This document shows positions 61,971 through 64,000 of a stretch of 64,000 nucleotides of DNA, piece after piece; the stretch's first letter is position 1; each line of letters opens with the position of its first letter. Both the position numbers and the translations under genes were made by a program. The notes beneath the pieces were generated by a model that was given only the letters and a program-made list of their open reading frames with translations, had not been told where the DNA came from and searched no databases. Source of the DNA: Pseudocolwellia sp048296855 (GTDB lineage Bacteria > Pseudomonadota > Gammaproteobacteria > Enterobacterales > Alteromonadaceae); the NCBI GenBank assembly GCA_048296855.1, contig CP182631.1; one strand, written 5' to 3'.

Positions 61971-62876
61971 TTAAAAATGTTTTTTATCAACAATTGCACC
62001 GTGGTGTTGAACAACAATAGAAGCGACGCGAGCTGCGCTTACTAGTGCTTCTTGTATACCTTCACCTTTTAGACGAGCCGCTAAATAGGTTCCAGCAAAC
62101 GAATCACCAGCAGCTGTTGAATCAATCTGTTTTGCTGCAGGAGTAAAAGGTAGATGATACTCTTTATTTTCTTCATCGTATGCATAAACACCGTCTTTCC
62201 CACATTTTATAACCTGTTCATTTACATTGAATTTTTTCATGTAAGAAATAACAGACTCTCGATCATTTTGATTTAATAAATCGCTATGATCTTCTAAACC
62301 AGGTAATACAAGATCACTTCGGCTGTATATTTCTTCTAACCAATGGATTGCGTGTTCTTTACTGTTCCACATTCTAGGACGGTAATTAGGATCAAAAACA
62401 ATTTTTGCCCCTTTACTTTTTAACAAATCGATTAACGACATTAATTTTTGCTTATCTTCGTCACTAAAAATAGCTAATGTTATGCCACTAAGGTAAACAA
62501 AATCAAAAGCACTTTCTGATAATTGTTTAACATCCACTAATTGCATTAACTGTGTTGCAGCAGAGCCGTCACGCCAATAAGAAAAGCTTCGTTCACCTTC
62601 ATCATCTGTAGTTATTGAATAAATACCAATAGGTTTATCTTGCGATGTTTTTACAAAATCAGAATCTATACCTTCCGATTTCCATACATTGAGCATTTCT
62701 TCGCTAAAACCATCTTTACCTACTGACGATAAATATTGAATAGTAGCTTCAGGAAAATAACGTTTAGCGTATACAGCTGTATTATAGGTATCGCCAGCAA
62801 AAGACTTTACTAAACAGTTATTATTATCGGTTCGTAATTCGAGCATACACTCACCAATGATTAACATAGACGACAC
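61971..62876 (-). CDS. kdgK: 2-keto-3-deoxygluconate kinase
   Basis: A PfkB-family kinase (~302 residues) that makes KDPG from 2-keto-3-deoxygluconate. N-terminal IIGECMLELR and FAGDTYNTAVYAKRY are KdgK-like, and the ATP/anion-hole motif DSTAAGDSFAGTYLA holds the catalytic Asp. The start is uncertain: I favour GTG 62876, seven bases after GGAG; ATG codons at 62867, 62882 and 62900 are options. It connects uronate or alginate breakdown to Eda, encoded 22 kb away in the window. It follows the uronate reductase-like gene on the same strand. Confidence 0.9.
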   Translation of the reverse strand: MSSMLIIGECMLELRTDNNNCLVKSFAGDTYNTAVYAKRYFPEATIQYLSSVGKDGFSEEMLNVWKSEGIDSDFVKTSQDKPIGIYSITTDDEGERSFSYWRDGSAATQLMQLVDVKQLSESAFDFVYLSGITLAIFSDEDKQKLMSLIDLLKSKGAKIVFDPNYRPRMWNSKEHAIHWLEEIYSRSDLVLPGLEDHSDLLNQNDRESVISYMKKFNVNEQVIKCGKDGVYAYDEENKEYHLPFTPAAKQIDSTAAGDSFAGTYLAARLKGEGIQEALVSAARVASIVVQHHGAIVDKKHF

Positions 62877-62998
62877 GGTCATTCTCCATATAAAATACAA
62901 TAAAAAAGGCTAGTTATTACTAACCTTCAATTATATCTATTATTTTAGGTATAGCGCTACCATCATATAGTATTATCTTAGATTTAAATCTTATTAGC

Positions 62999-64000
62999 TC
63001 AAACAAAATCTATTTTAGAGGAAGCCTCAGCATAAAGAAGTGGTAACATTTTTTGATAACTATTTTGTAAACTTTGAATAAATTGTTGATTATTAGCTAA
63101 CTCAACTTTAAATACTTGTTCGATTGAACATAATATTTGAATATCGTGTTCAATATCATCATTACATAGCGAAACTTTTTTCAGTAAGTTATCGGCTAAA
63201 GGATCCACTAACTCTTCTTTTTCGATACAACGTTTTCGCAAAAATAAAAACCAAGCAACAATAGCTCCACTTAACGACTCTATACTTCGCTTATCATGAA
63301 GGTTTTGTTCAATGATAGGAAGTATTCTCATTGGAAGTTTTTGTGAACCATCCCAAGCAATTTGAGCTAGTAAGTGCCTTATGGCTGGATTTCTAAAACG
63401 TTCAAAAATTTCATTGCTATAAGCTTTAGCATCAAGTTCTTTAGGTGAAATAAACGATGGAATAATTTCTTCATCTATCATTTTTTCAATAAAAGTTACT
63501 AGTTCAGGGTTTTGCATTGCATCAAAAACTGTTTCGCAACCAAGAAGTACACCAATGTAAGCTAAAGTTGAATGCGGGCAATTAAGTAAACGTAATTTGG
63601 CATTTTCAAAGCCTTCAACATCTGAAGTTAACACTGCGCCTGCGGCTTCCCATGCAGGTCTATCTTCAGGTAAGCAGTCTTCAATAATCCATTGTAAAAA
63701 AGATTCTCGTTTAATAGGCCAATTGTCTTTGATTGAAAACTCTTGTTCAATTAATTTACGTAAACTTTCATCAGTAGCAGGAGTAATACTGTCTACCATA
63801 GTACAAGGACAAATAAGGTGTTTTGATAGCCAATCAGCTAAATCGTTATCAAATGCTTGCGCAAACTGAATAACTGCAGCACGTAATTTTTTACCGTTAT
63901 CAGTAATATTGTCACAACTAACAATACAAAATGGAGCTATCCCCTGTGCTTTTCTAATAGCTAACGCATTAACTAACATGCCAACAGCGGTTATAGCTTG
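62999..64000 (-). CDS. Mannitol dehydrogenase-family protein (probable fructuronate reductase), 5' end off window
   Basis: The frame is still open at base 64000, so the start is right of the window. The visible ~333 residues cover the C-terminal two thirds: SCDNITDNGKKLR, the EDCLPEDRPAWE region, and the catalytic K-x4-N-x2-H in AKLRLLNCPHS. Compared with the mannitol 2-dehydrogenase in this window, neighbour kdgK favours an uronate role: fructuronate to mannonate (UxuB-like) or a related reductase. The N-terminal Rossmann half cannot be checked. The last 98 bases before kdgK hold no gene. Confidence 0.85.
   Translation of the reverse strand, partial: QAITAVGMLVNALAIRKAQGIAPFCIVSCDNITDNGKKLRAAVIQFAQAFDNDLADWLSKHLICPCTMVDSITPATDESLRKLIEQEFSIKDNWPIKRESFLQWIIEDCLPEDRPAWEAAGAVLTSDVEGFENAKLRLLNCPHSTLAYIGVLLGCETVFDAMQNPELVTFIEKMIDEEIIPSFISPKELDAKAYSNEIFERFRNPAIRHLLAQIAWDGSQKLPMRILPIIEQNLHDKRSIESLSGAIVAWFLFLRKRCIEKEELVDPLADNLLKKVSLCNDDIEHDIQILCSIEQVFKVELANNQQFIQSLQNSYQKMLPLLYAEASSKIDFV

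Noticed and set aside
1..64000. CRISPR array
   Set aside because: No regularly spaced 24-40 base repeats with unique spacers were found; the dispersed repeats are too far apart and differ in length.
62999..64000. Right-edge dehydrogenase as a second mannitol 2-dehydrogenase
   Set aside because: It is distinctly diverged from the complete mannitol enzyme and sits beside kdgK, so an uronate reductase is favoured, although the family alone does not exclude mannitol.

Overview
The window is a 64 kb piece of an AT-rich gammaproteobacterial chromosome. The gene content fits a marine member of the Alteromonadales: a zwf-pgl-edd-glk-eda operon divergent from hexR-pykA, tusDCBE beside a YccA-type gene, efpL, a TPP-riboswitch thiamine-uptake operon with a TonB receptor and PnuT-type carrier, and sugar and polyol routes suited to algal carbon (mannitol, 2-keto-3-deoxygluconate, an uronate reductase and a relic of a possible polysaccharidase). 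The genus cannot be fixed from the sequence alone.

Layout. 0-7.4 kb: the C-terminal end of a diguanylate cyclase cut by the left edge, metE/metR, a Nudix hydrolase, small hypothetical genes, a truncated gene fragment and efpL, interspersed with copies of a ~230 bp MITE-like repeat. 7.4-15.5 kb: an outer-membrane channel facing a mannitol operon (HAD phosphatase, SorC-type regulator, NCS1-like permease, mannitol 2-dehydrogenase, fructokinase). 15.5-21.7 kb: another repeat copy, an RhlE-like helicase, a four-gene operon of DCC, DoxX-like, DUF2269 and saccharopine-dehydrogenase-like proteins, and a B12-binding radical SAM enzyme. 21.8-31.9 kb: an accessory region with a broken BrnT toxin gene plus two BrnA-like antitoxin genes, a segmental duplication carrying paralogous 99-residue proteins, a GNAT-like and a phosphatase-like gene, a large SF1 helicase with a nuclease-like tail, a SEC-C protein, an XRE/membrane protein pair with two palindromic operators, and repeated terminator hairpins. 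It ends at tRNA-Ser(UGA), which is accompanied by two or three fragments of tRNA-Ser 3' ends. 32-38.3 kb: housekeeping (tag, YccA type, tusDCBE, a long GAPDH, msrB). 38.5-48 kb: gapA and the Entner-Doudoroff operon with two strong HexR-type palindromes, hexR and pykA. 48-50 kb: a LytS/LytTR two-component system. 50-54.4 kb: the thiamine salvage operon under a TPP riboswitch. 54.4-60.8 kb: hinT and a tripartite RND efflux operon. 60.9-64 kb: galE, kdgK and a fructuronate/mannitol dehydrogenase-family gene that runs off the right edge.

How it fits together. Mannitol would become fructose, then fructose 6-phosphate, which can pass through glucose 6-phosphate into the HexR-controlled Entner-Doudoroff operon. 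Keto-deoxygluconate from uronates enters the same pathway at KDPG through KdgK. The most unusual parts are the 21.8-31.9 kb region, a mosaic of duplicated terminators and tRNA ends without a visible integrase, the MITE-like family and its link to a truncated gene, and an NCS1-type permease where a mannitol transporter is expected.
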